The notes beneath the pieces were generated by a model, which was given only the letters and a program-made list of their open reading frames with translations, was not told where the DNA came from and ran no database searches. From positions 27,178,536 to 27,242,535 of the forward strand of contig NC_092271.1 in the NCBI RefSeq assembly GCF_036320965.1: a stretch of 64,000 bases of DNA, in the 5' to 3' direction. The stretch is from Panulirus ornatus. Its lineage: Eukaryota; Arthropoda; Malacostraca; Decapoda; Palinuridae. This document shows, piece after piece, positions 26,561 through 39,276 of the stretch. Both the position numbers and the translations under genes were made by a program. Numbering within the stretch: position 1 is the stretch's first letter; each line of letters starts with the position of its first letter.

Positions 26561-27058
26561 CTCGCTCCGCCCTCCCCTGGGGAAGGAGGTCAATGCTTCG
26601 AGGTCATTTTTCTTGCGGGGTGTGGAGGACAATGGCCAACGCTGGCCAAGTTTCAGAGCTTAATGCTTCTTGGAATTTGATGATACGGATCCTTGTGTTA
26701 TTTTTCGTCTGCCGGACGGATGGTTATGCATGAGTGATCTCCCTTCGACGTGCAAGGGCGCTTGCTTTCACCCTGCGACCCGCGTCCAATCGAGGACGAA
26801 TAGGGCAAAGGAGGCAGTTCGAGGAAAAGCAGGAGGAGGGAGTGAAGAATAAAGGAGGGGAGGAGGACACGACACGGGGATGTAGGGAAGACACTAGACA
26901 TAGATAACAAAGGAGATAGATGGGGAGAGGAATATGGGGGGGGGGGGGTATTGGGGGAAAGGGAGATTTAGAAGGGAAGGTAATGGGTAGATGGATCCAG
27001 GGCAGGGAAGATAGGGAGGGAGGGAGGAGAGTGAGTTATACAAAGATGGGGACAGTCC

Positions 27059-27060
<2 letters not shown>
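26561..27060. other. Purine-rich stretch, no gene seen
   Basis: Strong G/A bias on the plus strand, especially 26815-27060, including a G13 run near 26936-26948. Frames through it encode only low-complexity peptides. Confidence 0.5.

Positions 27061-27063
<3 letters not shown>

Positions 27064-27136
<73 letters not shown>
27064..27136. repeat. (GA)n microsatellite
   Basis: Pure GA run of 73 bp. Confidence 0.98.
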
Positions 27137-27137
<1 letters not shown>

Positions 27138-27409
27138 AAATTAAAAACAGGGACATTTATGCAGTCAGGAAACGGGAGGGGGAGGACTGAAGTAAACTTT
27201 TTCCTCAGTTTCCCAAGTCTTCCTCAAGGGTTAAATGCTTTTTATTAGTTTCCTGTGTTGAGCTTTGTCGTCGACTACTGCAGCATGAACGAACCGCAGT
27301 AAAACGGCGTAAGATTTCCTCCCTTACCGTGCAGACTGGCACTCCGGCTGCTCACCTTGAGTGTCCACTCAAGAGAGACTTGTCCCTCACACGCCACTCA
27401 ATGTACAGT

Positions 27410-27700
27410 CGAACGTCATTGGCCCGCTAGATCGTTTTCCATCACGCGCCGCTAAGATGCAATATCCTTTCCATTCATCAATCACCAGTCTTCCCAAGTC
27501 AAGTATTGAGCATCTTAATCAACCAATCAAGCAAGTCCTAACACCACTCGGACCAATCGTGTACGATGCTTACATAAATCACCATCCAATCAGGCGCCTC
27601 CTAACGAAACAGTACCGTGTATATTTAGCATTACATCATCATTAGCCAATTAGAGGTGTTCTTACACCAACCACAATCAGTGGTGAATTGTTTTAAATCG
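27410..27700. repeat. CCAATCA-bearing decayed repeat
   Basis: CCAATCA, CCAATCG, CCAATTAG and ATCAATCACCA recur near 27478, 27520, 27551, 27585 and 27643, with TCCTAAC phrases between them. Five or more degenerate units. Confidence 0.5.
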
Positions 27701-27742
27701 TCGTTAAGTAATTACATCTGTTATTGTCTTCCAAATAGACTT

Positions 27743-27746
<4 letters not shown>

Positions 27747-27793
<47 letters not shown>
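27747..27793. repeat. (TG)n microsatellite
   Basis: Pure TG run. Confidence 0.98.
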
Positions 27794-27797
<4 letters not shown>

Positions 27798-27894
27798 AGC
27801 ACCCATTATGAGCACTAAATCCTTTAAATCAAGCAACATACGTACAGGCCTTGATCATTAGGACGTTTAAAACAAGAAATTTTCGTTCTGAGTC

Positions 27895-28075
27895 ATTTAT
27901 CTCAGAGGCATCGACCTCACAGACGTAGACCCGAAAGACTTTGACCTTACAGAGTTTGACCTTACAGACTAAGACCCAACTGAGAGTTTGACCTTTGACC
28001 TCAAAGGCTTCGATTTGAAGGACTTCGACTTCATAGACGGTGGCCTTCTAGACCTCGATCTCTGAGGCTGTTTCG
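27895..28075. repeat. Decayed ~20-bp GACTTTGACCTTACAGA repeat
   Basis: Units such as GACCTCACAGACGTA, GACTTTGACCTTACAGAG, TTTGACCTTACAGACTAAG and GACTTCGACTTCATAGACGG repeat at about 18-22 bp for roughly nine copies. Confidence 0.75.
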
Positions 28076-28302
28076 TACAACCATACATATATATACATGC
28101 TATCCTCCTCCACCACAGCACTCCACCCTTGCAGGAATGTGAGTGGAGGAAGAAGTTACAGCCAAGAGGAGGACCTGCGAGTCTTGAGTGGCCTACACAA
28201 CGCAGGTGCTGGTCCAAGTGTGAACTGGTGAGTGTAATTATAGACCAAGACATATGTAGGTGTGAGAGAGTAAGCAGGTCAGTTGCAGAGGTGTGGGAGC
28301 TT

Positions 28303-28369
<67 letters not shown>
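28303..28369. repeat. (GT)n microsatellite
   Basis: Pure GT run of 67 bp, lying just 5' of a SINE body. Confidence 0.98.
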
Positions 28370-28371
<2 letters not shown>

Positions 28372-28399
28372 ATGAGACCTATATGGTATGAGCTTCCAT

Positions 28400-28527
28400 C
28401 CTTGAGGATAGGAAAGGAAGAACACTATCCACGGATCTCCTACGTCTCGGTCAAGGCTATTTAGAGGGGCGGGTGCACAGGTGGGGACGTGGGGGAACCC
28501 CTGGAAAATCTCTTCTGTGTTATTACT
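28400..28527 (+). mobile_element. SINE body, second copy
   Basis: CCTTGAGGATAGGAAAGGAA followed by GAACACTATCCACGGATCTC aligns with the body at 13845-13960. So does the later CTGGAAAATCTCTTCTGTGT. As in that copy, a dinucleotide array sits a few tens of bases upstream of the body. No tRNA-like head is recognisable. Confidence 0.75.
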
Positions 28528-28880
28528 CTCCAAAAGTGTGGACAGCGGAGGGAGGAGATGATAGCTGAAATTTCCTCGAAGACAAATTCGCCTGTTCCTG
28601 ACGCTGTTCCTCCTTGAAGGCGGGAGACGCCGGACAAGAATAAAGAAAAATTATACAGTATACCAGGAAAATTTTCCTTCTTTATTACTCAAGTGTGATA
28701 GAATCACAAGCATTTTCCTCATTTTATGCATTTTTTTTTTCATTTGTGGTTAGGTGTTCTTTTTATAGTAGGTGAATGTTCTTTGAAGAGTGGGTGGGTG
28801 TTCTTTTAAACATTGGGTGGGTGTTCTCTTCCATGAGAAGAAGTTCCACAGCACATCATCTACACTACGGTTATCAGCTC
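28528..28880. other. No gene seen
   Basis: GTGGGTGTTCTTTT-like words recur three times near 28745-28835 (about 30-40 bp spacing), a small decayed array. Otherwise unrecognised. Confidence 0.4.
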
Positions 28881-28881
28881 T

Positions 28882-28910
28882 ACACACATACACACACACA
28901 CACACACACA
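28882..28910. repeat. (CA)n microsatellite
   Basis: Short CA run with one TA interruption. Confidence 0.95.
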
Positions 28911-29399
28911 GGTGTTGACGTGCGGTCAATACAGCTTCAACACTGGTCATCCATGTACCACAAGAGCCGAGCTTGACTCCCGTTCAACTCAACTCGCCTG
29001 GGGTGACATCATACAGGACCGGACCGTCTCTCTTGTCTAGACTTGGGGAGACACAAAGTACGTTTGTCACGTTAATTTGTTGACTGTGTTTGTGGCAACA
29101 TGCCCGGCCAATGAATGCCTCTGTACGCCACCTGTCCTTCTCCGAACACAACTCCTTCAGAGCAGAAAAAGAAAACAGAAACCCCCTTTATCTATGTGCT
29201 CCTTTTCTGGGTAAATAAGAAAGAAAGAGAACAAAAACAAAAGACGAGGACATCTTCCACGGGGTCTCAATTACGGTTCTGCCAGACACCTCAACTTGTC
29301 CGGGCGAGTTTACATTCTCACCGCCAGGGGGACGACGGACCAGCGCCGACTCTGCAAACAACCGCGACTGTTTGACAAAAGCGAAGCAGACGTGTATTC

Positions 29400-29401
<2 letters not shown>
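28911..29401. other. No gene seen
   Basis: Unrecognised sequence with an AG-rich patch at 29160-29250. Confidence 0.4.

Positions 29402-29451
<50 letters not shown>
29402..29451. repeat. (GA)n microsatellite
   Basis: Pure GA run of 50 bp. Confidence 0.98.
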
Positions 29452-29454
<3 letters not shown>

Positions 29455-29709
29455 CTCTCAAACATGCAGGAATGCAAAGGAGTCCCAGCTAGCCTTCCTG
29501 CTGCCTTCCACCACCCAGGCTATCATTGTGAGGCTTATAAAGCAGGTGCAGCTGACGGATCTGGACCACAACCGAAGAATGAAAGGGAAGACCTGTGTCA
29601 GGTGGGAGGTGGCGGCTCTTGGTTAACACCTAGGTCAGCGTCGGCTCTCAGTGTGATCCATTCACATTATCTGACGTTTTCTTACAATCTACTTCTAATA
29701 ATGGAAAGT

Positions 29710-29819
<110 letters not shown>

Positions 29820-30019
29820 GTGATTTCTATCATTTTTTTTATTATACCCGGGTTAATCCACGACAGATATGACTCAGTGAGAATTGTATGATGTTGACTA
29901 CACAAAGCACGAACGTATTCATAAAAGCGTGATGTATATATACATATATACATCTGCTTACAGATATGCATCTACTACTGCGTCCCCTGAGATGCGTACA
30001 TTATTGATTCAAAAGCATC

Positions 30020-30170
<151 letters not shown>

Positions 30171-30199
30171 AATGAATAAATATATATAATGTATGTGTT

Positions 30200-30635
30200 A
30201 GGGTTAGATATTTACTTCTGTATATGTATCGTTCGAGGTCACCCATTTCTTTCACGTATATATCATTCATCGAGACAACAATCAGTGTAGCCGCCAGATT
30301 GCGAAGGCCAGCCCCGTCATCGGCCGCCACCCTACCCTCCTCACAGGAAGCTGAATGCAAAAACAACGAGATCAGTGCAGCAATACCATGCTATCCCACC
30401 GGGTATCGAGTGAGTGTACTCTGAATATCTCGCCTGCGTTAACATCCCACTGCCCCGGTGATAACATTCTGTTCTGCGGTATGGGTTGTAGATGGCGCTG
30501 AGGTGGAAAAAGATCGCATTGGATCAGTTGTCGGGATAAATGATCATGATGATATGAAGTGATTTCTTCAATACACGATCAAGTGAGTCTACTCTTGTTT
30601 CCGACATGCACAATGCAAAACTAACACTTACGGTG

Positions 30636-30639
<4 letters not shown>
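30200..30639. other. No gene seen
   Basis: Unrecognised sequence without arrays or credible frames. Confidence 0.4.

Positions 30640-30723
<84 letters not shown>
30640..30723. repeat. (TA)n microsatellite
   Basis: Pure TA run of 84 bp. Confidence 0.98.
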
Positions 30724-30725
<2 letters not shown>

Positions 30726-30839
30726 CAGGATGTATCACCGAGAGATAATTAGATAAATGCCATGTAATGAACAAGAATTAAACAGCATTACGTCACTGTC
30801 GGATGAATAAATATATACATGTGGACTACGTTATCTGGG

Positions 30840-31480
30840 AGATGACAGCGGTATAACGAAAGACTTGACCTGATATGAGAGGGACGTGATGAGGATAACA
30901 ACATCAAACGACCTTCTCGTCAGTGTATGACAAAAATATACGATCGTTAGCACAGTGTGACTGTAATAAGGACGAAAGGCAAGTGTGATTACGACCAGAA
31001 ATTGAACGTTATGACGTGACGTGACGGTGGTCAGTAAGATATGACTAAAGTGAAATGACAGAACCATGAAGGGACCACCTGACATGTCATGAGGATGAAT
31101 GTGAGACGATAACGACAGGAAAATAATATAATATGAACATGAGCTAGGAATACCAACTGTGATAACGAATATGACAAGAACATGACGAAACAGCATGAAT
31201 ATGATACGAAGAGGACATGAACGAATTCTTTATAAACACCGAAATAACACTGTACCAGCATCATAAAAGCAGTATACATATATTGTGGACATCTAATAAA
31301 CGTAAACATATCAACTAGAACTTTATGAAACGTAAACACGGCGTGGAGGTAGTATGAACATCATGACCAAGAAATGAACCATACGTGAACGGTATGATGC
31401 TGAGGTGAGCAGTGTAGACAAGACCGACTACCACTGGGTTTAATACGATATCAAGAGCATGTGGAAGACAAAGCGATTAT
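30840..31480. repeat. Cryptic ATGAC / ATGAAC-rich sequence
   Basis: ATATGAC, CATGAC, ATGACGTGACGTGACGG and GTATGAACATCATGACC words recur irregularly on the plus strand. Long minus frames exist because stops are rare in this vocabulary. Probably an eroded tandem array; no fixed period found. Confidence 0.4.
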
Positions 31481-32340
31481 TGCATTATATGACAGTATGA
31501 GGACGGTAAGACCACACGATGAGGCGGCATTGTGAGGGAAGGACGCGGTCGAGTTCCCCTTGTGCTGACATACCACAGTGGCCTCGGCTGGGGTGGGAGA
31601 GAGAGGCAGTCATCCCACACACAGACTGATGGTCTACCACCTAATGATCCAGCAATGGCGACCAGACCCGTGTAAACCCCATAGCTCAGAGCAACTTCTG
31701 TAAGGGTTAGCATGTACACCGATGGTAGGGGGAGAGGTGTCAGTACTCATTATACTGCCTTAGTCTTGTGTATAGTGTCTACAGTATACTCTCATACGGA
31801 TATATCTGTCGTCATACTCAGTACCTAACGGTGACTGATGCATCTGAGATTTCGAAACCACCGAAGCCATGGTTCCGAACGAGGTTTCGCTTGAACTAGA
31901 ACTGTTCGGATGAGAAAGGGACTCCGAACTGTGGGGTTATGTCATTGCCAAAACAAGGCAGCTCCGTGGGTTTCCGTGTGAGGTCCGACACATGATAGCG
32001 GCACCCCTCGCCTGATCCCTGGGTGGGAAGTCCTGTGGCAAGGCCACAAGAGAATGGATCTTAGCGACGAATGTGATTTACTCTGTGCCTTGCGTCATCG
32101 TCTGTGTACATGTTGGCACGAGGCGATAAAAATTTCCCATCACCCTGAGCCGAATTTCCAGTCCAGACCCTGACGACACTGCAAGAGTCGTTCTCTTACG
32201 TTCCTCTTACCAGATTACTCTGGGACGGTGAAGGATGAAGTATGGGGGTTCACTCTTACTGGACGTGCTTGGGGGATGAAGCCTGGCGTCATGCGATATA
32301 ACCAGGAAAGAAGGAGAAACACAACATGACATAATACCAC
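31481..32340. other. No gene seen
   Basis: Ordinary-looking sequence with no domain, RNA gene or repeat that I recognise. Confidence 0.4.
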
Positions 32341-32349
32341 CGGTGGGAC

Positions 32350-32565
32350 TTGGGTAGTTGGCCGTCCCGTCCTTTGGGTTTTAGGTAATGGGGTGTTCCG
32401 TCCTCTTGGCATTAAGCACTGGGATATCCCGTCCTCTTGGCATTAGGTAATGGGATATACAGTCATTTGGACTTGGGTAATGGCCCGCTCCGTCCTTAAG
32501 GACTTGGGTAATGGGCCGCCCCGTCCTTAGAGACTTAGGTAATGGGCCGCCCCGTCCTTGAGTTA
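32350..32565. repeat. Decayed 31-bp minisatellite
   Basis: GGTAATGGGCCGCCCCGTCC and variants occur at about 32353, 32384, 32414, 32445, 32475, 32507 and 32538, spaced 30-32 bp. Seven units; the last two are the best preserved. Confidence 0.85.
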
Positions 32566-32569
32566 TGAT

Positions 32570-32900
32570 ATATCAATGTCTTAACGCGGCGAGAGTCCCC
32601 GCGACTCATTTCGTCGGATTTCAGAATTCATCGTCGCCGTCGGACTTCCGCCTCCAGTGACGTGTCCGAGCCAAATCTGAGGCCGCGGGACGCTGGCTTG
32701 AGGAACCCCCGGCCTGAATTATTCATGCACTGGTATGGACGACTGATAATCTAATATTCAATTGTTAGCGTCGTATCCACATCTGCGCCTCGCTCGTCGT
32801 ATGGGAACGGAGTCAAAACATCCGTTATATCGCGACCCCCGGTGACCTGGGCAGCGACCGGCGGAGGCGACCGGCCGGATGTCTAGCGCCAGGTCACGAC
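32570..32900. other. CpG-rich stretch
   Basis: CG dinucleotides are far denser here than in the surrounding sequence. It could be an unmethylated island near a promoter, but no TATA/Inr arrangement or adjacent exon can be named. Confidence 0.35.
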
Positions 32901-32919
32901 GCCTCCACGAGTCTCCAAG

Positions 32920-33020
32920 CGGTCATGAAGCCCTTACCCCCACCTCCAACCCTCCCTCCACCCCCTGCCATGCCCCCAATCCCCCTCCTCCTGTCTCCCC
33001 CCCCCCCCATCCCCCGCACC
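32920..33020. repeat. Oligo-C-rich tract
   Basis: CCCCCACC, CCTCCACC and a run of nine or more C on the plus strand. Low complexity, with no coding signal. Confidence 0.6.
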
Positions 33021-33099
33021 AAGCTGATGACCGACCATGAACTGGCGATCGTCAGGCTCAAAAGCAACAGCGAGAGACGAAGTGGTATGAAAACTCGAG

Positions 33100-33215
33100 G
33101 GGGCCTTGCGCGTGGGGCTGGCCTGCACCAGGACCAGGCTGGTGCCGGGCCGCACCAGGACCAGCGTGGGCCGGGCCGGGCCGGGCCGGGCCGCGCCGCA
33201 CCAGGACCAGGACAA
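33100..33215. repeat. GCACCAGGACCAG / GGGCC repeat
   Basis: GCACCAGGACCAG occurs three times, interleaved with (GGGCC)n around 33168-33192. Confidence 0.75.
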
Positions 33216-33529
33216 GACCGGGTCAGACCGTCTCTACTCACCTCCCTCAACGCCCACACCCAGCCCTCCTCCTCCTCCTCCTCCGCGCAGGTCCTCCCAT
33301 TCACCTGTGTCCCCACTAACTTATCAGAACCGCCTCATTAATCATACGACCCGAGGACCGTTGGGGGAGTAATTAGGCGATTAGGATGATCAAGAAGCAT
33401 GCACTAATGAGAACCCGAGCTGCGCTATCGGTGGCAGTGGCAATGACAAATGACGTCGATAATCTCGAAGAATTTGGAACTTTCGCACCTTCAGGCCAGC
33501 CAGGACTGGCATCTCCGACTCCTGGGGGA

Positions 33530-33570
33530 AGGGGGAGGAGGAGGAGGAGGAGGAGGAAGAGGAGGAAGGC
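33530..33570. repeat. (GGA)n tract
   Basis: GGA trinucleotide run with minor interruptions. Confidence 0.9.
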
Positions 33571-33709
33571 TAGGATGGGGTAAGGATAAAGCGGGGGTAG
33601 GGGGGGTGGGGGCATTATAGAGGCCTAAATCAATTCATTATTATGACCCTCGTGTTGGCGATATCAATAGCTCCTTCGTCTCTGTCTGTGTCAGGCGGAA
33701 GGGGTCCCT

Positions 33710-33790
33710 CAACCCATGATGTTGACCCCGTGTTTGTGATGTTCAGTTCGCGTCCCTGATGTTCATCCCATGTTCGTCATGTTCAGACGC
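33710..33790. repeat. Short decayed TGATGTTCA repeat
   Basis: TGATGTTGACCCCGTG, TGATGTTCAGTTCGCG, TGATGTTCATCCCATG and TCATGTTCAGACG repeat at about 20-30 bp. Confidence 0.65.
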
Positions 33791-34064
33791 TAAGATCTTT
33801 ATTTTTTTTTTCCTGTTCCCAAGAGGAACGAGACGAGTGTAGGCAATGTTGTGACCGACTTAACGATGTTTGTCTGGCTATCATCTCCTCTCTCTCTTCA
33901 TCTAACTTTACAAACCATCTAATGATCGGTTTACGACCTTGCTCGGCTGGTTTACAACACCCATGCGACAGATCAGCCACAAGTCCTACCTTGTTATCTT
34001 GATGTATATGATCTAGTTACCAGGTACGCTAGTCCGGTACTAGGTACCTAGTGCTTGTCTAGTC

Positions 34065-34396
34065 TATAAGAGCATGGTTCCCAACCAGGGGTAGGTACTT
34101 GTCTGTACCACTAGAGGCACGCCAGGTACCGTGAAAATGGTAGGTTATTTTCAGCCATAGAAATGCCAGTGGCAAGTAAGCAATATTTGTGAACATATCT
34201 TAATGGTAAGATATGCTGGAAAGTATATTTCTTATATACTTCTCTAAGTCAGGCAGTGCCATAAACTCAGGATTCACTGAGGTTCACAGTAATTTGTTCA
34301 ACTGGGATTTCTGATATAAGGCGATAAACATACCTGGAAGAGAGAGACATCCTCGTGGGACGCCACTCAGAAAGGCTGGGAACCACTGCATAACCG
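34065..34396. mobile_element. hAT-type non-autonomous transposon (MITE)
   Basis: The left end CATGGTTCCCAACC at 34073 pairs with the right end, whose reverse complement reads CAGTGGTTCCCAGCC (element end 34388). CAGTGGTTC with internal CCAGGGGTA is characteristic of hAT superfamily ends. The flanking 8-mers TATAAGAG (34065-34072) and CATAACCG (34389-34396) agree at five of eight positions, consistent with a decayed 8-bp target duplication. The 316-bp element holds no transposase frame, so it would have depended on an autonomous relative. The left end appears to lack the G of CAGTGG. Confidence 0.8.
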
Positions 34397-34719
34397 CTGT
34401 ATGAATGCATCGTGACAACAGTGGCAGAGATGACTCGTCACTCAATACACTATCCTCAGCCACTGAACAAGAGATAATAATTGCTTCTCGTCAGCTACTA
34501 TATAATCAGCAACGGCAAAGAAGACCTACGATTACTATCAAACCATCAGCATTCTGGTTGCTAACAACCCCTCATGACCTCATCACCCACGATCGTTCTG
34601 ACTGGAGACCAGCAATAATTGGCTGCATGACGGCAATTCCTGAGCACAATCTTTCCTCTGATTGGTTAATCTACATAACAGTGGGGAGGGAATCCCCTAA
34701 ACTACGCTAATCTAACACT

Positions 34720-34724
<5 letters not shown>
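34397..34724. other. No gene seen
   Basis: A 101-codon plus frame is present but resembles no family. CTGACTGG/GATTGG words occur as in other decayed repeats here. Confidence 0.35.

Positions 34725-34797
<73 letters not shown>
34725..34797. repeat. (GA)n microsatellite
   Basis: Pure GA run of 73 bp. Confidence 0.98.
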
Positions 34798-34800
<3 letters not shown>

Positions 34801-35399
34801 ACATGCGGTGCAAACACCATAGTGGGGCTTCCCTAATTGCTTCCTCTGACCTTGTTCGCATCATCGCTAACACATCCAGATCCTACACACTAACCCTGGG
34901 GAAGGAGCATCAGCTCGTCATAAATCCTTAACAAGATAATCAGCGAGGGGCACAGCTGCCTTAACACATATGTTCCTTAACCGACTCAATGTAGGAAATA
35001 CCAGTCGGTAAATCTGAAGGATGGATGTGTGAGGAACTGCAGTTTGAAAAGCTAATATAAAAAGCTATCGACAACTTAACTAAATTATTCTAATGCCTGT
35101 GGGTTTAATGGAGGCAAGAAGGAGTAGCGTTCCACCTGAGCTAAACTGGAGGATTTAATAAGTATTAGACGCGTCACATGATAGCAGTCATTAATGATAA
35201 TCAACAGGTGATTAATAATTTGTAATTAACTAATCATATCAAAATGTTTCATTAGCATACGAGAACACTAAACTAGTTTAAACTGACGTGAAATTTAAGA
35301 GGGCAAAGAATAGACTCCCTCACACACGCTGGTAACAATACACACACTCATTGCTAACACGGGTTCGCTACGCGGTTCATATGTACTCAGGGTTCGAAG

Positions 35400-35402
<3 letters not shown>
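34798..35402. other. No gene seen
   Basis: AT-rich with TTAATGATAATCAACAGGTG-like local repetition near 35190-35230. Confidence 0.4.

Positions 35403-35435
<33 letters not shown>
35403..35435. repeat. (CA)n microsatellite
   Basis: Pure CA run. Confidence 0.97.
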
Positions 35436-36122
<687 letters not shown>

Positions 36123-36125
36123 CAG

Positions 36126-36365
36126 AAGCGGTGGGAACAAGGAGAACGGGGAGAACAAATTGGAGATGGAAGGATGGAGTGAAAAAGATTTTGAGTGATC
36201 GGGGCCGTCAGTGGACTGACCCAGGGCATGTGAAGCGTCTGGGGTAAACCATGGAAAGGTCTGTGTGGCCTGGACGTGGTGCAGTGCACATGACAGAGCA
36301 GCCAAAGCATCGATGTGAACGGATGTGGCCTTTCTTCTTCTGCTCCTGGCGCTGCCTCGCTAACA
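36126..36365 (+). pseudogene. LINE 3' end, internally deleted
   Basis: The plus strand reads [20 protein letters not shown], the conserved last segment of a decapod non-LTR retrotransposon ORF (a GRP-x-RWKDGV block). After GATCGGGGCC it jumps to CAGTGGACTGACCCAGGGCA and GTGAAGCGTCTGGGGTAAAC, which I remember as the normal end and 3' UTR. Roughly the last 30 codons are therefore missing in between. 3'-UTR-like text continues to about 36365. No RT core remains, so the copy is dead and 5'-truncated. Confidence 0.82.
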
Positions 36366-36470
36366 CAGGAAAGAGCGACCAAGTCTTACATATAACGTAT
36401 ATATATTCATATATACCAAGTTGTGACTTCGATGGAAGGCTGATTCACCCTCTAAACATTCAATCTCCCT

Positions 36471-36529
<59 letters not shown>
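36471..36529. repeat. (ACT)n microsatellite
   Basis: Pure trinucleotide run of about 58 bp. Confidence 0.98.
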
Positions 36530-36991
36530 TTACAAATACTACCATATCATCAGGCTACGTACAAATGACATACTTGCCCACTACGTCACAGCATGAGAGA
36601 TAGCTCCTGCTATACAGTAATATTATGTATTTCTGAATCATCCGGCGGGGAAAAAACACCGGTAAAGCTGACAGCCAGGTAAAGCACCAATCGCCGACCT
36701 TGACACGAAGGACGGTAATGATCGGGTTGTATCTGCTCCATCTAACACGCCATGGCTCCGCAAAATGGTGTGAGTTCTATTTACCGAGGAACGTTCGGCC
36801 CTCTTGAAGGAATTACGTCCTGAATAATATACAGCCTCGTTGGGAATCCCTGGGGTAAAAATAAGATCATAATGTCCATCTTTTTCTCTCCTTTTTTTCC
36901 CCCTCTCTTCTTGAGGGTAATATAGATCTCCTTCGACAAGACTTGCATTCAAAATCTCGGTGTTGGGTAGGTAGGTGGGTGGGTGGGTGGC

Positions 36992-36995
<4 letters not shown>
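36530..36995. other. No gene seen
   Basis: No recognised feature apart from a short GTAGGTGGGTGGGTGGGTGG run before the CA array. Confidence 0.4.

Positions 36996-37053
<58 letters not shown>
36996..37053. repeat. (CA)n microsatellite
   Basis: Pure CA run of 58 bp. Confidence 0.98.
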
Positions 37054-37056
<3 letters not shown>

Positions 37057-37729
37057 AGAGCCCGCTTCCCCAGGTTCTGTAGCAGTGCATCATCGTCCAG
37101 ATGCTAAGGAAACGACTCCCTTGTTTGGACGCCTTCCTGGCCATGCATCCTGGACTACCAATCAGCCTTTAACTAAAAGGTTAAGTCCAGCGGGATTCGT
37201 GGGTAAACTGCCAACAGAAGTGGTGGCAAGAGAGGGGTCGGGCTGAGGGTCAGGTGCGAGACGTCTCCCCAGGCAAGTTGGAAGGCTCGGTCGGCCGCTG
37301 GGTGAAGGAACCTCGCTCAACCTCCTACTGCCTCCTCCTCCCTCTGCACCCTTAGAAGCCTCGGGAGCTCTTCTGAAATCTGAAGGACAAGGATGGAGTA
37401 CAAAAAAAAAAGAGGAAAAAATGCCAGTTTTTGGGTTCCTTTGAGGAGTCACTTTAGCCAAGGGCACACCTGAACCCTGTCGACCTTACTGTGAGAAGCC
37501 CCTGACGAAGGTGTGAGCCAATACGTGTCTGGCAAGCAATCGAGGAGGTTCTTGGAAATAACACGACGTCCACAAGGGTTATGGCAGGGGTCAAGGGCGT
37601 GTCGCCAGAGGAGACGCTATGAGGCAGGACTCGAAGGGAAAGTCCTGGCAACCAAGCAGTCTCTGATGTAGCCGATAACAGGATCCCGCACGCAAAGGAG
37701 AGATGTTGCAGATCCTACGTAAGATAGAG
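37054..37729. other. No gene seen
   Basis: Moderate GC content and several 60-100-codon frames on both strands, none with a recognisable domain. Confidence 0.35.
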
Positions 37730-37915
37730 AGATCTTACGACAGGTGAAGTAGATCTTACGACAGGTGAAGTAGATCTTACGAAAGGTGATGGGCAATTTA
37801 CGACAGTTGAGGGAGATCTTACCAAGGGTGATGGGTGATCTACGACAGGTGAGGGAGGCCTTACCAAGGGTGATGGATGATTTACGACAAGTGAGGGAGA
37901 TCCTTCGGTAGGTGG
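37730..37915. repeat. 21-bp minisatellite with 42-bp dimer
   Basis: AGATCTTACGACAGGTGAAG repeats almost perfectly at 37730 and 37751, then diverges. Farther right, alternating units form two related 42-bp dimers, one beginning AGATCTTACCAAGGGTGATG and the next AGGCCTTACCAAGGGTGATG. About nine units in all. Confidence 0.85.
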
Positions 37916-38089
37916 TGGGGAAGTACTCAGGTCCTACAAGAAGTGCAGGAGAACCTTTAAGCCACTGCGCGAGGCGGAAAAGTCATATACCAAACAACTA
38001 CCCACGAAGGTCACGGTCTGTCACTTACCTTCATCAGAAATTGAGATAAAGAAAACATGAAGGGGTTACGATAATCACTATAACCTCCA

Positions 38090-38560
38090 ATCCATGAACA
38101 AGACTATAACCATCTCATCAGCACCGAAATGACAACATTGCCACCACCGCAACCATCTCATCACCCTGCTAACAACCCCGCCATCACTGCCACATCCACG
38201 CTAACCCCACCATCACCGCCACAACCGCTCAAACCTCCACCATCACCACCACAACCAGACTGACAACCCCCATCATCCCCACCACAACCAGTCTAACAAC
38301 CTCATCGTCACCATCCCCAATCACTCTAACAACCCTATTGTCGTTAGAAATACCCAGCACAATCACCACACCATCACAACATTTATCTCCAAAACACTAC
38401 TCCGCTAAACCATTATATAATAACAGATCCTCATACCTTCATCTTATCATCTAAACGTATTTCACAATAATATTAATACTTTGACATAAAGACCACAACC
38501 ACTCCACAGATCCTCTCAACAACCACAATAATCAACAACCATCCATTCTCCTACTCACCA
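38090..38560. repeat. Cryptic ACC/AAC-rich sequence
   Basis: The plus strand is almost devoid of G. CACCACAACC, CATCACCG, TAACAACC and similar words recur with no strict period, ending in an A15 run near 38568. Likely decayed trinucleotide DNA. Confidence 0.55.
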
Positions 38561-38847
38561 CCACCACAAAAAAAAAAAAAAAGAATCCAGCCACCAGCAC
38601 CTCGCCTTGCGAGAACCATATTCCTACACCCCCAATATACAATAGCCTTTTATTGCAAGTCGACTGCAGATGACTGACACACTACAGAGCTGCGAACGTA
38701 TAATTCGGCTGTGTGTTCCTCCACGCCATCAGTCTGGTACACCAGGCCAGACCTCGGGTATATTGGGCAGGTGTCATGCAACCAAGATTCTTGGTACATA
38801 TGATAATATGCCTAGGTCTCACATGCATACATGCATATACGTATGCT

Positions 38848-38850
<3 letters not shown>
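38561..38850. other. No gene seen
   Basis: Unrecognised sequence between the A-rich run and the tetranucleotide array. Confidence 0.4.
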
Positions 38851-39273
<423 letters not shown>

Positions 39274-39276
<3 letters not shown>

